Shown: in pieces, positions 27,577 through 38,802 of the stretch
How positions within the stretch are numbered: the first letter of the stretch is position 1
How the letters are laid out: each line of letters opens with the position of its first letter
Assembly: GCA_004802705.1 (NCBI GenBank)
Contig: SGPL01000054.1
Location: 1-64,000 of the forward strand
Reading direction: 5' to 3'
From: Bondarzewia mesenterica
Lineage: Eukaryota; Basidiomycota; Agaricomycetes; Russulales; Bondarzewiaceae
DNA: 64,000 bases
Made by a program: the position numbers and the translations under genes
Notes under the pieces: model-generated
The model's input: the letters and a program-made list of their open reading frames with translations, nothing else
Database searches by the model: none
Told to the model about the DNA's origin: nothing

Positions 27577-28292
27577 TTATCTGCTTAGGATGATCCGTAC
27601 TAGGGTATCATGGCAAAATAAGACTCTTCTACAGACTCGAGAAAGCTGGAAAAGACTTACTGGGACCTCCCAAGAAAAGTCCTGGTTCGCCACGGGCTCT
27701 CTGATTTGACCCGTTGTCAGGTTGAACTCGAATAGATCAACAACTACAACACCGTCGCCGTCATCAGGCAATCAATCAAAAAAGCCAGGTAGGATCACTA
27801 CACACCATATGCCTGGCCCCTGGTGAAGTACTCTCCAGACAAGACGAGACTGCCATGGTGAGTGCCGTTAAACCCGCCGTACGGGCCTACACGAGGCCCA
27901 ATCCACGAGCCGGAGCCGTCCGAGTTGTTATAATAGACGTTATTTGGGTTCCCAGTGTATGCGCCGATGACGAAGTAAGCGTCAGGGCGACAGAGGTTCG
28001 GGTTCCAGATAAACGAGGTCTATCCGTGGAGAAAGAGGATGAGAAGGTAAGGGGATGCAAGACACTGGAAGAGAGAACGCACAATGGTGCCGTCGATAGC
28101 AACGCTGTCCGTGACCTGCGTGCCGTTATTCGAGGTTGATGCACTTATAAGTACTGGGAGGAAGCTGCTCGGACCGCGCGGGTCGGAACAGTCGATGTTG
28201 TCGCGCTTGGAGTTGGCGAGCGGATTTGCGCCGATGGGCGTGGCGAGCGTGAGGGCGAGGGCGGAGAGGAGTACACGGGTAAAGTGGATCAT
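27577..28292 (-). CDS. Small secreted protein, uncharacterised
   Basis: Exon 1 (28292-28083) codes a signal peptide (MIHFTRVLLSALALTLATPI), then NPLANSKRD, which contains a possible Kex2 KR site, and FLPVLISASTSNNGTQVTDS. Intron 28082-28020 is GT-AG and in phase. Exon 2 (from 28019) reads TSFIWNPNLCRPDAYFVIGA, NPNNVYYNNSDGSGSWIGPR and YGGFNGTHHGSLVLSGEYFT to about 27810. A third block, VVVVDLFEFNLTTGQIREPV and FSWEVP, ends at 27577 or continues into another exon, but no AG acceptor is visible just before it, so the 3' structure is uncertain. Several N-glycosylation sites fit secretion. I do not know the family's function. Confidence 0.5.
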
Positions 28293-29047
28293 TGCTGCAA
28301 ATTCAGAGAAGAGACGGGGAAAGGCGAGTAGAATTAGACGTCCTGATGGCCTTTATTTTATAGGATAGTCATTGTACCTGTTTATTGCTCATGGCGAGCA
28401 CATGTCTCGGGGATTATATTGTAGCGATGCGCAGGTCCCCTCCTGTCGTGTTTCATGTGAGCGGTTCCCAGTCCCAATACCGTCATTCCCCGCCAATTAT
28501 CACCACCACGGCGTCAGCCTATACGCAGCCTCGACAATGTAGTTCTCACCACGGCTACTCTAGCCCGCATAACCCGGAGCGCGCTCTAGAGAAATTGGTC
28601 TTCGTATGTTTCAAGTTAAAGCACCCACTCCGGAGGTGCTTGCTGCTGAAGAGAGCCGTTAACAAAACGATTGATGCACTGTCGACTTGGCGGTAAAGAG
28701 GACCTTACGCGATTTCTCTGGTTCGTTCCTTCAATAAATCTATGTCAATACAGGCGATAGTAACAGCCTGACCTACGTCGCTCTTTGCTGTGAGGAAACA
28801 CTGGCGTGAAGTCAGACCGGTGACCAATGAGACGGAGAGACCACCTGAGTTCACACTTCGCAAAGAGCTTCGAGTCGACATGTAGATACTTACAATGACA
28901 CGGTTTTGGTGCTGGGTTGCCTGACAGACAAAAGCTGCAAATCAAATGGAATGGACTGAGAGTCGAATTCGTCTGGTGATATGAAAGCCTCCATGCTAAC
29001 GTCCCAGTGGACACTAACGTCGACGTTGAAATCTGAGAGAAATCACC
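28293..29047. other. Intergenic, nothing recognised
   Basis: No supported gene. A plus-strand frame at 28385-28696 is probably chance. This region is the upstream flank of both the secreted-protein gene and the MITE. Confidence 0.4.
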
Positions 29048-29055
29048 ATCTGCGG
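29048..29055. repeat. Left 8-bp target-site duplication
   Basis: ATCTGCGG directly precedes the MITE and is repeated exactly at 29460-29467. Confidence 0.75.
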
Positions 29056-29459
29056 AGGCCCCGTGAAGCTCACGCCAAGGTTGCCCGGAAAAATAGCGTA
29101 TTTGATGGTGAAATTTGGCCATTTTCTTCCCGGAACATAGCGTATTTGAGAACCAAAACTGGCCAAAAAAGGCCGATCCTTCCCGGCAGATAGCGTATTT
29201 GGCATCAGTTTTGCAGCAAAATAATTTCGAGATCTCATCCGTCAGCTTGTAAATTTGTTGCCTTTCCCGCACTAGCGGAATAAAGGCCAGAAACAATGAG
29301 AAACAACGAGGAGAACCGGCGTTACATAACGTGACGAAACGTGACAAACGTGATGACCCCTCCCGAATATAGCGTATTTCTGACCCAAAAGATAGCGTAT
29401 TTCAGGCCCGATTTTGGGGGGTTTCGACCGGCAACCTTGGCGTGAGCTTCACGGGGCCT
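29056..29459. mobile_element. Non-autonomous hAT-like MITE, 404 bp
   Basis: The ends are inverted repeats of about 29 bp: the left end begins AGGCCCCGTGAAGCTCACGC and continues CAAGGTTGCC, and the right end is its reverse complement, finishing in ...GGGGCCT at 29459. A perfect 8-bp direct repeat (ATCTGCGG) flanks it, the target duplication size of hAT elements. There is no transposase frame. Inside, the 11-mer ATAGCGTATTT occurs five times in the same orientation (29093, 29137, 29190, 29369, 29392), mostly after CCGG or CCGA. Three copies lie near the left end and two near the right, which could be subterminal transposase-binding sites (inference). The near-perfect ends and duplication suggest a recent insertion. 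Confidence 0.82.
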
Positions 29460-29467
29460 ATCTGCGG
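29460..29467. repeat. Right 8-bp target-site duplication
   Basis: ATCTGCGG immediately follows the right inverted repeat of the MITE and matches the left copy at all eight positions. Confidence 0.75.
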
Positions 29468-32158
29468 GTCAGACAGCTTGCGGTTGATTTTCCAGTGTCC
29501 ACACATCAGATGTGACCATATCTGTGACACCGTTCTAGTCTCCCTGAGGCCAGGCACTCGTCCGAGGTAGTCGTCAACGGTCAACCTCCTTCAACCTCCC
29601 ACATATCTGAGACTCTCCTTATCCAATGGTCCATTCAACGAACATTCGTGCGACTTTTCTTTCCAGACCAACATCTTCTGAGTTCTCCGCGCTCAAGCTC
29701 ACTTGAAACCTATCTCACTGCAACATGACTTTTCAACTTGACTCAAACGATCGGGGACGAAATGAGCAATATAGCTACCTCGAAGGAATACTTATTCTAC
29801 GTCGACTGGACCAAGAGTAATTCAAAGGTGAAAGAAGAACCCATTGATGTTAGTATTGTCAGTTCTACAGACTGAAATGGAAGAAAGGCTCAGAGTTAAG
29901 TGACGAGGGATGTCGAAGCCAAAGCATATCATTATGGGCAGTCTGCTGGGAGAGAAAGAAGAAAATGATATCGGTATGTAAATGTCTTCCATCCTCGAAA
30001 ATGCGCGATATCTGGCCGGCCACAACTGGGTTGATTTCATTTTGGCCTCTGTAACCCCTTCCTCTCAGCTCTAGATGCTCTGACCCACCGATCCTGCGGT
30101 AAATGGAGCTTGGAAAGACATTGTTTCCACATCCATGCTTAAACTCCAAATTTTGTCTTTTGACATGCGAGCGGACATTGGTATTGGTGTGGTTCTCGGT
30201 AGATGCGTTTGCGCCATTCCAGGTCTCAAGGACGAGCGCCGTACGGGGCTTGAATGGCGCTGGCGATTCTAGGTTATTTTCCGCTTTGTGATGCGTCGCT
30301 CTCTCTGTTCCGAGAATTTGACCTATTGCTTATGAAAAGCGACAGGCATGTAATTCCTTTGTTGCTATCGCATCGTCTCCGTTTCGATGCAATTTTGCCC
30401 GTCCACCGCGGGAGTAGATCCATCGTAACGTTTGCAGTCGGGCTTTTTCGTTATCGTCGTTGTCGTCGTCGAAGGCATTGCCGTCGCATCATTGCCATCG
30501 TCTTCTTTTCCGTTGCGAATTATCGCTCCTCGTCCGCTTTGGCCGACACGATTACCCATCGAGCTGAGTCTTTCGACTGCCGCATTCATACGTGAGGGGG
30601 ATGAGACCATGACGGTGGATGAGCACAAGCGAGGATCGGTTTTTATTGATGCTCTGTCAAGCGGGCACATGGTATTAGAAACGTGATGGTATGATCAATG
30701 ATGATGGCCATGTGCGCTGGATGGAGGAGTAGGGATAGAATATAACAAATTAGAAGTGGACAGAAGACCTTTCTCATCTTCCACGCTGACATCCTCCACG
30801 TCGAAATTGCACGACTAGCAGCTCTGCCACCACTGTTCCCCCGATCTTATCCTTGCGCTAATGCCTGGGCAGAATTATGGCCTGCGGTGCACATTCACAT
30901 CGTGTTCTGCGGTTCACTGGCGTTCCCGAAGGGACAACGCTATGTGCCTCGACGCAGATAGTAGAAAGTTATATGCATCACATGCTCGAAGATATTTTTT
31001 TGAACGCGTTGGCCTTTGATGTTCTGTCTTTTTTTTGGTCGACCTTACCTGTGCTTTGCGATGGTAGACCTGCTTCGTTCCTGCCATTCACATTAGATGA
31101 TAGGCTGCCTCTTTGATGGTCGGACCAATCACCTACCTTCGTTGTCTGGACCTTCCCCTCTTCAATATATTCGGCTGATTATTTTTTTGTAAACTGTCTC
31201 TTGAAAGTATCATTCTGTAGCGATGATGAGGTTGCAGATTGGAGACCCGTACGGCGTCGGCATTGCCAGTGTGCGTGCGGCGTGCGGCGGTCTCATAAGA
31301 AAATGTGGGTGGCTTTATGAAGCGACTATGGTATTCTGAAGGGGAGTTGAGCAGAAGACGATGCTAGCAAAAGAATATGTAAGGGCGGTGGAAATGAGCG
31401 CAATAGAGATTCGGGGCTTTTGCCCCTCGCCGGCACCACAAGAGAAGATGCGGGCGGTCATGCAAGGTATGAGGAAGAAATTCGTCAAAGTTGATGGTTT
31501 CGGAATCTGACCTGCAAGAAGAGACGTCAGCGACAGACCATTATTTGAATATCAATCTCCGAAGGCAGTTTATATGCGGGATGGGTGAAATGTAGGAGTG
31601 CGCGTATGTGTTGCCCTCCCAATTGCGGTCAATTGGTTGTTGCGAATTCCTTAGTGGGTAGTTGTTTGCTCTTTGCTCAGCGTTAGTGTCACGGTTTCCC
31701 ACAATTGTTGGAGGGTAATAGGTTGTTGACTGGGGAGACGGAGGGGCGCCTTATAATATCTATACTTCTCGGTCGGCAGATGGTCACATACCTAAAGAAG
31801 CTCGTCTTTTTCGTCGTCTCCATCTCACTGCGTCGTCTGTCGATCGCGGTCGACAGCCTTCTGCTCACCAGTCACTGGTCGCTCTGTCTACACCAGGATC
31901 TGAGCTAGCCTGGCCAATACTAAGATTTCTTCGTCTTGCCCTGCATTATATAGCGGAGGCACATATATTAAAGTACTCAAGATAAGAGGGATCCCGATCG
32001 GAATTACAGGGAACAGACACATAAATTTCAATAATGAGGTAAAAGCATAGCGGACAACGCAAAGCAACAAAAAGAAGGGTATGATATATCGCTCAACGAT
32101 ACCTGTATGGTCTCTTCCAATCGTCCATGCGATTCGAGGACAATACGTGTCTCCTGCC
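29468..32158. other. Intergenic, 2.7 kb without a supported gene
   Basis: Short frames exist (for example 30254-30595 plus, and 30365-30670 minus with a GTCGTCGTC-type low-complexity run), but none has family resemblance or coherent splicing. I see no tandem array or transposon ends. Confidence 0.4.
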
Positions 32159-33401
32159 TCATTTTTGGCCGGACGCGCCTACCTCCGTCCGATCAGCTTC
32201 AGCGTCAACCTTCGGAACACTGTCCTCCTTAATCGTTATATGATTTTTGAGATATACTATATCTTCTTCACCCTTGGAGATACCTCGTAAGACTCGGTCG
32301 ATCCATTCGTCGTGATTACCGGCAATGTAATGCGGAGCCCATGCAGTCATGAAGGCCATCTCAAGGTCGATGGCACGCCAGGCATGGGTTCGCGAAGTGA
32401 ATGGTGATGGTAGACTTGGGAGCCCCGGAGGACAGGTAGGAGCTCTGAGGATATTATTCCAGCAAATATCTTCAGCCAAAAGAACTCCACAATGCCCGAC
32501 CTCGTTGTAAACAGCCGTCAATTCTTGCCTAGGAAGTAATACACGACCAATTAGCAATGAAATTGGGAACAGTTCCAGCAGCTCAATAACTGACCATAGT
32601 GGTTCTGAATCATCCACCCACTCAGGTAAATTCCCTCCCAAGCGCTCGAGCACAAGGACGTAGATACGATCGCGAGTCGAGATCAGTTCAGTAAGGAGAG
32701 GATGTGGAACCAGATTGTGGCACTTGAGCGCATCTTTTGGATACTGAGCATAGTCAGGGACGATATCCTCACCACACCCCAAATTCTCCGTACTGTTCCC
32801 AAGGACGAACTCTCCAGCCTTCCTGAAACTTTACTTCGAACCAGCCATAGCACCTTGCGATTGCGACCCCTTGCAAACATTCCATCTCGTCATAGAACCA
32901 AGACTCTCGTGCCATGGACTGACAACGGTTCCTCCGACAGATTTTGGCCACGAGGGGCGGCAGATATCCGACAGTACCAGAGCTGGATTCGCCAAGAATC
33001 TTGGGCTGGGAGACGTCACAGACGATGCCAGAGCGTCCCGTTCCCATGCATGCTCCGAGACTGAAAGATAAGGTGAAGCTGGGCGATGGAGGAAGCTTGG
33101 ATGGTTGGCGCGGAAGTGGGCCATTAGGCACATAGCAGTCAGGGGGCGAGTGCGACCAATCTAGCTGCGGCAAAGGATAAGGATCAATGAGATTGATTGG
33201 GGCAGTTATACGCTCGAGAGTAACCGAAATCGGGCTATCGTTCTGATCGAATGCAAGCCCATCGATAGAAATGGCCTTGAATGCGTTCTGCGCCTGAATG
33301 AAAACCACAGAACGATGAATTAGAAGCACAAGTATATGGAGAGAGCTGCTGACCAGCGGGTTGGCATGTGCAGAAACATTGGGTCGAACGGGGACACTCA
33401 T
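32159..33401 (-). CDS. Degenerate protein-kinase-like protein with a frame break
   Basis: The start at 33401 (MSVPVRPNVSAHANPL) splices to AQNAFKAISIDGLAFDQNDS. A kinase-like N-lobe follows: FTLSFSLGACMGTGRSGIVC (glycine-loop-like), LPPLVAKICRR (Lys of the VAK type), ESWFYDEMECLQGVAIARCY and GWFE. This frame ends at about 32769 after EQYGEFGVW. The next family block is one frame over: GEDIVPDYAQYPKDALKCHN, IYVLVLERLGGNLP, then after a GT-AG intron GHCGVLLAEDICWNNIL (catalytic-loop-like) and RAIDLEMAFM (DFG-region-like). The break falls at a GGGG run near 32787, where one G fewer restores the frame, so an assembly or recent indel is likely. HRD and DFG are not canonical, so activity is doubtful. 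This is a common basidiomycete paralogous family of unknown role. Confidence 0.62.
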
Positions 33402-35854
33402 GTTGAGCAGTTTATCTACTTGCAGACTACAGGGCTACCCGGTGAACGTTAAGCGTTGAATAACTAATTTCAAACTCCGCGAGTACTGCATTAAGTGGTC
33501 ATTTTCTTCCGTCTCGGTGAAAAACAGAATCCAAAGACATCCTCGACTTTCGTGGCATCTCGTCAAAAGATGGTCGTGGAAACTCTACAAATGTCCCGAG
33601 GTATCATCGACGCGCTTTTTAATGTGCGTATGACCGGAACGTCAGGCGCATTGTCACTTCGGAAGCAGAACCATGCGCCAACTTCCGTATCGCAGATATA
33701 ACTGTAAGAAAGCAAATTTCGTCCACAATCATGGTTCAGGATTCGGGTGACAACTTCGGTCCAGCACAAAGCTGGCCATGGCGGATCCCGTAAACGTTCC
33801 AGTGTTATCAGGCATCAGTCAGCGAGAATTTCATCTAAATTCAAAAAATGCTACAGTCAGTCTCGTCTAGAAGGAGACCGACTTTGCTTTCCGTGATATC
33901 GTTCGAAGGTAGAAGCATGCAAGCCGATCGATATCAAATTTTGCCTGCAACGTGGGCATAAGCTCGTTGAGTGTTTTCTTAAGAAATTTGAAGAACAATG
34001 TACCTCGTGTTCTATTGTTCCACAAATCAAGTAACATCGAACCATTTGACATGTCCATGCCGCTGTCCTTTGTCAAACATCGTGTTTTCTGGCCTATATG
34101 CCAACTGTCGGGAGATAGACAATCGTAGACGCTCACCTTTCAATTGAGACCAGGACTCTGTTTTCATCGAATTCAATATGTGCGTCGCCTTTGGCTGTCA
34201 GAACAGTGCGATCAATTCCACTTATTCGAGATAAATCACATCATCAAAAATGGTCCATGAATCCAAGAATGAGTAAAATCACATTCGATGAATGCAGATG
34301 CCTCAAGAAGCGAAAGAAGAGAACATCTGGATTCTCTCTGTCTTTAGGTATATAGCTTCTCTAATAATGGCCTGGATATGCCTAGGCGTTCATCCAATTA
34401 TAAGCTCGACAGAGCCAGATGCTTGCACTTACATTTTGGATTACTGAAAGCAGCGTGCTGGAATGATACGCACCTTAAAAATTCGGAGTAAGATCCTGTA
34501 CGATCCGAGTTGTGCGCGCTTAGAGTCCGCTGCATGGGGTAGCGTGATCATGGAGTCCTGCAATAGGAATGGAGCGGTAGCTTTGCATGTGTAGATCTCA
34601 TTTTAGATAGAACTAGGAAGACGAGCTTTCAGTTCAGGTTCCATGCGGATGAGCCGTGGAGAAGTAGAGGAAACGGCTCACAGATGCTTCAATTTGAAAG
34701 GGGCAGCAAGTGGCACGCGGAAATCATGCCGACTTATGATCAGTGTTCGGGTGCGCCAAATGTGAACGAGGTACTCACTCGGTCGAGACAACCGTCTAGT
34801 GTCCACCCGCGAGTAAGCTAAAAATCAGGAAACATGAAGCTGTTCAAATCAGATGAAGCGTGGAGATGACGATGGAGACGGGAACGAGTTCTTCCAGGAG
34901 CCCACGCCGTCCACACGAATGTTCAAACAGCATTGAGTTGCACTCCATACTTATCGACCACAAGAAGGGCGAAAACAAAGCACATAAGTAGGTTTTGTAG
35001 ATGGAAGATGGCCGTACATGTTACGCATCATCCAGCAGAGTGCATTGGAAAAGGACGCTCCAGATGATATGACAATTCACTGGAAATAAGTTTTCGATGA
35101 AACCAGTAATCCAAGACTCAATATTGGACATGGAGCCTCATCCAAGCCGTGCGCAATGGGGTGACAATAAACAATGCGCAAGTGGTTTCTTCTAATGGAT
35201 TGAACTTGGACTGACTTTGAGTAGAATGTCGAGTTGACCGCGGTCCGCAATGGATGATGAAGATAAGCATCTGATGGATTCGGTGTAAGCCGAGTGGCGT
35301 GAATTCTCGTGAATTGTTCGAAATTCAGAAACGTGTTGTACTGCACCGTCTGCCAGCCGCGGCAGTGACTGTACTCCTCTGCACTCCCACTGCGCCCCAC
35401 AGCTGATTCCTGCTGATTCGCCTCCGAAATAAATTAACATACTACCTAGGGCATAAGGAACTCACACATAATGGCCTAATGTCGAATGGCCTTTTACAAA
35501 ATTTATTTGTTTCTACATAGGTGAGATCAATGGCAGTTCGATGTACCCGCCGTGGCTGTTGACGCCGACCGTTTCCGATGAACCATCACGAAACCACGAG
35601 CGTAAGGAGGAGGACATGGTCCAATGATGAAGGGATAGGCGCAAATAACATTGTATGAGTCGATAATCGAGTCAAAGGGAAGAATGAAGCGGGGAATACA
35701 GGATTACGAAGGTAACGGTGCACACTTTCTAACCTGCAAGACCTGCGTTCCCAAATGTTCGACCCAATTATCCTGCCTTCATATTCTTTGCGCCCGATCT
35801 CTCCAGCATACATAAGCTATCCCGACCAGCAGGACCTAGATACCCAGACTTTCC
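33402..35854. other. Intergenic, 2.45 kb, nothing recognised
   Basis: No frame shows family resemblance. Small frames at 33867-34136 and 35077-35440 (minus) are not supported by splice structure. No repeats were noticed. Confidence 0.4.
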
Positions 35855-37018
35855 TCAATCCGTAATCCCATGAACGTCGCGCAAATGACGCTTGAGGGCA
35901 TCATAGCGAGTTAACGCCTTGTCGCAGTCATCTTCGGGGCAGGGATACTGCGGATCCGGATTATGGACCTTCACCGAAGCGAGATGGCGCTGCAAGTCCA
36001 AGGCTCTGTTAAAGCTTCGCCCACAAGGTTCGCACCGAGGTCTACGACGTGTACGAGCAGCTGAGGATGGCTGTCTCTGGGCGCTGTGAGCATCATGATC
36101 GATAGCCACTTCTTCCGATGCTGGAACGCTCCCCGAATCTGCTGGCAGTTCGAGAAGTTCTTCCTCGTCCGAGGATTCGTCCTCCGGAATATAATCTGAA
36201 TCTTCGTCCTCGACCGTCCACAGGTGAGCAGCCGGCATTCCCTCAATCTCGTCTTCCTCCACTTTGACGGTAATCTGCGCCTTCTGCTCGGGCAGAGGTT
36301 GTGGGCTGTCGTTCCTTAACGTCGACCGCATATGTGAAATGGGTTCCTCGTTTTCCTCTGAATGACTTGCCCGCGATGACGATGGGGCTGTCGTGTTTGA
36401 GGACCGCCAAGGGGGTGGGTTGCCGGCAGTCCTTAGGGCAAGTACCGGAATTCTCGGCGGAGGAGGAAATGTATACTGCGGCACGTCCGGGTCGAACGCA
36501 CTGCCAGAAAAAGGAAGTGGTGCATCGTTGAATACTTGGTCTTTGATCGTGAGTTGGTCGAGATGGGGAAGGTGCGTGGTGGGAGTGGGCGGTGATTCGA
36601 CAAGAACCGGAACTAGAACCATGATCGGGTGTGCCGAAGTGGCAGGCCAGTGTGAAGGGCTTTCATGTATGCGTGGTACAGCAGCCACAGGCGAGCGGGG
36701 AGAGATATCCCGCGAGGCTGCTCTCAGAGCAAACGAAGGACCCGGAATGTCCGGGGGCGGTCTGAAGGTGGCAGTTACGAGCGGATGCTCGTCGGCAGAT
36801 GCCCTATCAACGTGCGTATAGGACGACGAAATAGATGCACGACGGTGGGATGCTCGTGTGTCGCTGTGAACCGAAAAATTGTAAGGATTGACGTTCCGAT
36901 TGGTATCCTGCAAGTGCACAGAGGTTAGTGGCCCATGCATTATCTTGGTAGGTTGAGCAGCATTTACGGAGGTGGCGTACTGAGAATGCACGTTGTGGTC
37001 ATGGCAAGGGTTTGACAT
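35855..37018 (-). CDS. C2H2 zinc-finger protein
   Basis: A single long frame of 387 residues starts MSNPCHDHNVHSQYATSVNA. The first 250 residues are disordered, rich in Pro, Ser and Thr (for example PPPDIPGPSF, VLVESPPTPTTHLPHLDQ). A very acidic stretch follows (WTVEDEDSDYIPEDESSDEE), which could act as an activation domain (inference). The C-terminus has a basic stretch, SSAARTRRRPR, and two fingers: CEPCGRSFNRALDLQRHLAS with VKVH (CX2CX12HX5H), and CPEDDCDKALTRYDALKRHL with RDVH (CX4CX12HX4H). The protein ends six residues after the second finger. A nuclear DNA-binding regulator is the likely role; its targets are unknown. A short intron near the N-terminus cannot be excluded, but none is required. 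Confidence 0.82.
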   Translation of the reverse strand: MSNPCHDHNVHSQYATSVNAAQPTKIMHGPLTSVHLQDTNRNVNPYNFSVHSDTRASHRRASISSSYTHVDRASADEHPLVTATFRPPPDIPGPSFALRAASRDISPRSPVAAVPRIHESPSHWPATSAHPIMVLVPVLVESPPTPTTHLPHLDQLTIKDQVFNDAPLPFSGSAFDPDVPQYTFPPPPRIPVLALRTAGNPPPWRSSNTTAPSSSRASHSEENEEPISHMRSTLRNDSPQPLPEQKAQITVKVEEDEIEGMPAAHLWTVEDEDSDYIPEDESSDEEELLELPADSGSVPASEEVAIDHDAHSAQRQPSSAARTRRRPRCEPCGRSFNRALDLQRHLASVKVHNPDPQYPCPEDDCDKALTRYDALKRHLRDVHGITD

Positions 37019-38802
37019 TTCAGAGATGAGGTATGAAGTAGTGCTGATTCAAAATGAGCGTTGAAGTGGACGTGGTATTCAGGTAGGTGAGCGAGCAAAG
37101 GGGTCGGAGGCGACCCAGTTAAATAGAGCGAGGCGGGCTCTTGATTCTTCAGACGAAGATGCTGCGTGGCACTGCCGTGCTTTCCGGTCCGACACCGTTG
37201 CGGAACTGGCATGCTGCGAGCCTGTAGATCGGGCTAACAATTCCTTTTGCACTCGATCCGACCTATGTCAGCCTATGACTGCCCACGCACCTTGGTGAGA
37301 CTCCGAATGTGCAGGCCATCCAGGCCCATCGATTGCTCTTGATCTCATGATAGCAGAGGATGGCTTCACCAACCTTGTCTTTCCGGTATTTCTTTCTTCC
37401 CCGAAGTCCAACCCATTTAATCCTCAACGAGCCTCAACGTCGTCCTGTCATAGCCTGTCATCACTGGTCAGGATCCACATTTCTTGAAGGGCGACTGCAA
37501 CTAAGTCTCTTATTGGCTCATGGCAATACCTGATTCCCTGATTTCATGAACTGTGCTCGTAAGGATCAGTAAATCTGTTCCTGAATACCAATATTGGAAG
37601 AGAAAGAGAAAGAAAATCACGGTGTATGTGTGAAAGCATTGTACATCAGCTATCAGATATAGATGACGTGAGTTGCGGCAATGTCGTCTTCAGGATTGGC
37701 CGCCACTCTCGAGCGCTCTCAGGCTCGAGCCCAGAGAAAGTATCTTCCTTATGCAAGATATTTTTTCAGCCATGTATTGGTCGAAAATGATCGACTCGCA
37801 GGATAATGGAGGGCGACTCTCATGTTAAACGTTAAACCTTTGAGGATCAAAAGTGAGAAATTCTCGTTCAAGATCTACACGCACAGGTTGGATTGAAACC
37901 AAAAGGAGCAAAATGGTTCATAAACGCGCGAATATTAGAGGGAGAATCAGATTCGACTACATTTAGTAGGAATCTTACGCCAGTAGAAGAACAGCCTGAC
38001 TTCGTATGCGGCGTCTTCACCATCGATCTATGTTCTCGACCCTGCCAGTGGACTCGACTGGTCGCCGTTTGCCTTCTGCTGCATTGAAGGAGATGGTCGA
38101 CCGTGGAGGAAGCCAACCGCAAATGGCAGACAATGCACTTTGCAGTGAAGCAGCGAAACAACAATGGCGGAGCCTATAGCCTTTTCAATTGTCATCGAGA
38201 GTCATCGGAGTAGATGCGTTTTTAATGAAATTTGCAGCCCTCTGACCTTCTGATGTTGAAGGTTTTGGACTTCCGAGGTCGTGGACGTCCCGTTGACTGT
38301 ATAGACGGTCACTCAAAACTGCCACAGAGTCTGGGGCTGAGTAAAGCCCATGACCATTTACTGGTACCATTAAGAAGCGTCCCATCATCAGCGAAAGGGC
38401 AGAAAGTATCCCTCGCAAGGGAGACACGGGATTCTCCGTTAAGTTTAATCAGACAAAGGATTGCCTATTATGGCAATGTAAGAACGCGCAGATTTTGGCC
38501 GTCGAAAGGGATAGTACTACAAGAATAAAATACAGAGGGATTCTGCGTAAAAAAATCCTACCGTAGATCCATAATAAATACTAACTTTGGTCAAGTATTC
38601 CTGAAGAAAAAAATAAGGATGCACGATGGAATCCACGAGCAAATATAGTCGGCAAAATGGATTGCCATACCTCAGCGTCGGCAACGAAACTGTCGCTGCA
38701 GATGAGTTCAGGTCCGTTCCATTAAAAATTCGTATTTAAGTCTATTTTCTGCATAGAAAATCATCCTAAGTGTAAGTCAAATAGAATCAGGCCGGGTAGG
38801 TA
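37019..38802. other. Intergenic between C2H2 gene and transposase
   Basis: This holds the C2H2 promoter and the 3' flank of the transposon gene. A plus-strand frame at 37893-38087 (GAKWFINARILEGESDS, FVCGVFTIDL) looks vaguely like a piece of a conserved fungal protein, but I cannot place it. I searched by eye for a terminal inverted repeat of the transposon and found no convincing left end. Confidence 0.4.

Noticed and set aside
35077..35440. Overlapping minus-strand ORFs
   Set aside because: Short frames with no conserved blocks, typical of chance in GC-balanced DNA.
37893..38087. Small plus-strand frame with GVFTIDL
   Set aside because: Vaguely familiar but too short, with no splice context; cannot be assigned to a family.
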